Source of the DNA: Nitrososphaeraceae archaeon
GTDB lineage: Archaea; Thermoproteota; Nitrososphaeria; Nitrososphaerales; Nitrososphaeraceae
Reading direction: 5' to 3'
Length of the DNA stretch: 6,523 bases
NCBI GenBank assembly: GCA_021155845.1
Contig: JAJNBK010000108.1
Location: 1 to 6,523, forward strand
The stretch's first letter is position 1. Every line of letters begins with the position of its first letter. Positions 5,906 to 6,523 of this stretch are shown here, piece after piece. The notes beneath the pieces are model-generated. The model searched no databases. It saw only the letters and a list, made by a program, of their open reading frames with translations, and had not been told where the DNA came from. The position numbers and the translations under genes are program-made.

Positions 5906-6523
5906 TTGACAGAAATTGGAAAAACAATAGTCTCAGACAAGTTTCCTATTACAATGGATAACTTCTGGTTTGCGCTTAACTCTAATGTGGTTGCTAATCC
6001 TTTTGACTTTATTACAGTAGAGAATTTGCACAGTACAAGAACTATTGGAATTGTTAAGGAATTGCAGACAATTGCTATTGACAGTTATTCCTTGCTTCAA
6101 TCTGGTATAAAAGAACAACAGCTGCTGCTGCCGCCTCCAACAACAACAACCACTACCACAACAGTAGATTTAGGCAGACAAGAACATCAATATACATTGT
6201 CACCATATATACTTACAATAGCTAAAGTTGCGGTAATGGCAAATACAGGAGTCGAAGTTGAAGGAACTAAAAATAGTATCTCCATAAGCATGCCAGTAGG
6301 AGCTGGAAAAACAGTAAAATTTGCTAGCGCGGAAGAAATAATATTTGCTCTTGGAATACCTGAGATGGGAAATCCAATACCTGCAGGAGTAATAGAGACA
6401 ACTAGTGGACTACAAGTTCCTATCACGCTGGATATTTCTTATTTGGCAGGGCCAGACACTGCACATGTAAATGCTTCAGGAATTTCTGGTAACCAAAAAA
6501 CAACCTATCTTTTATTTTTGTTA
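5906..6523 (+). CDS. HerA/DUF87-like P-loop ATPase, N-terminal part (cut by window end)
   Basis: The frame runs open to the last base and encodes the N-terminal part of a HerA-like ATPase. These are hexameric FtsK/HerA-type motors, some of which process or translocate DNA ends with NurA. From the TTG at 5906 the product begins (M)TEIGKTIV, as is usual for an N-terminal HAS-barrel (IGKTIV..., then ANPFDFITVE and TIGIVKEL). A 14-residue linker LLLPPPTTTTTTTT (6122-6163) interrupts the barrel region. The barrel resumes (PYILTIAKVAVM...), with a GIPEMGNPIPAG segment and a P-loop entry PDTAHVNASGISGNQKTTYLLFLL, which is where the window stops. The Walker A reads GISGNQKT, with Gln where GxxxxGKT has Gly, though Lys and Thr are kept. 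Alternative starts are TTG 5822 (28 extra hydrophilic residues) and ATG 5954. The ATG would delete the conserved IGKTIV strand, so I do not prefer it. The catalytic Walker B region lies outside the window. Confidence 0.75.
   Translation, partial: MTEIGKTIVSDKFPITMDNFWFALNSNVVANPFDFITVENLHSTRTIGIVKELQTIAIDSYSLLQSGIKEQQLLLPPPTTTTTTTTVDLGRQEHQYTLSPYILTIAKVAVMANTGVEVEGTKNSISISMPVGAGKTVKFASAEEIIFALGIPEMGNPIPAGVIETTSGLQVPITLDISYLAGPDTAHVNASGISGNQKTTYLLFLL

Noticed and set aside
5933..6426. Minus-strand ORFs at 5933-6118 and 6187-6426
   Set aside because: They are antisense to the HerA-like coding frame, which is supported by its conserved barrel and P-loop.

Overview
The window looks archaeal, most likely from an ammonia-oxidising Nitrososphaeria (Thaumarchaeota) with an AT-rich genome and low coding density, such as a Nitrosocosmicus/Nitrososphaera-type lineage. 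The main evidence is a 919-residue B-family DNA polymerase whose palm region reads like the thaumarchaeal PolB group. Supporting evidence is TTTAAATA-type TATA boxes in place of bacterial -35/-10 boxes, no clear Shine-Dalgarno sequences, short leaders, and U-rich ends to genes. The lineage call rests on recalled family sequences, not on a search.

Layout: bases 3-128 hold an open frame that may be the tail of a gene cut by the window edge. Bases 382-567 (+) encode a 61-residue protein with a winged-helix-like pattern. It converges with the large minus-strand polB gene (673-3432), which has intact exonuclease and polymerase motifs, a good promoter and a C-terminal PCNA-binding-like motif. Across a roughly 470-base spacer, 3899-4183 (+) encodes a 94-residue single-span membrane protein with two cysteines in its outer part. 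Next comes about 1.7 kb of sparse DNA. Within it, 4770-4919 (+) is a 49-residue ORF that I consider probably real: it has a TATA-like box upstream and a hairpin plus T-rich tract right at its stop. A stretch at about 5163-5611 reads like broken coding sequence, with hydrophilic segments split by stops and frame changes. The window ends inside a plus-strand HerA/DUF87-like ATPase gene (about 5906-6523+), just after a Walker A-like motif.

The genes do not form an obvious operon. polB has its own promoter, and the small genes are isolated single units. PolB (replication or repair synthesis) and the HerA-like ATPase (a family with roles in DNA end processing and translocation) both belong to DNA metabolism, but 2.5 kb separates them and nothing in the sequence links them. 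Only about 60% of the window is convincingly coding. I saw no rRNA, tRNA, CRISPR array, intact insertion sequence or phage module, and no clear sign of a new multi-gene system. The observations most worth following up are the unlisted 49-residue gene, the atypical Walker A with a Pro/Thr linker in the HerA-like protein, and the decayed region upstream of it.
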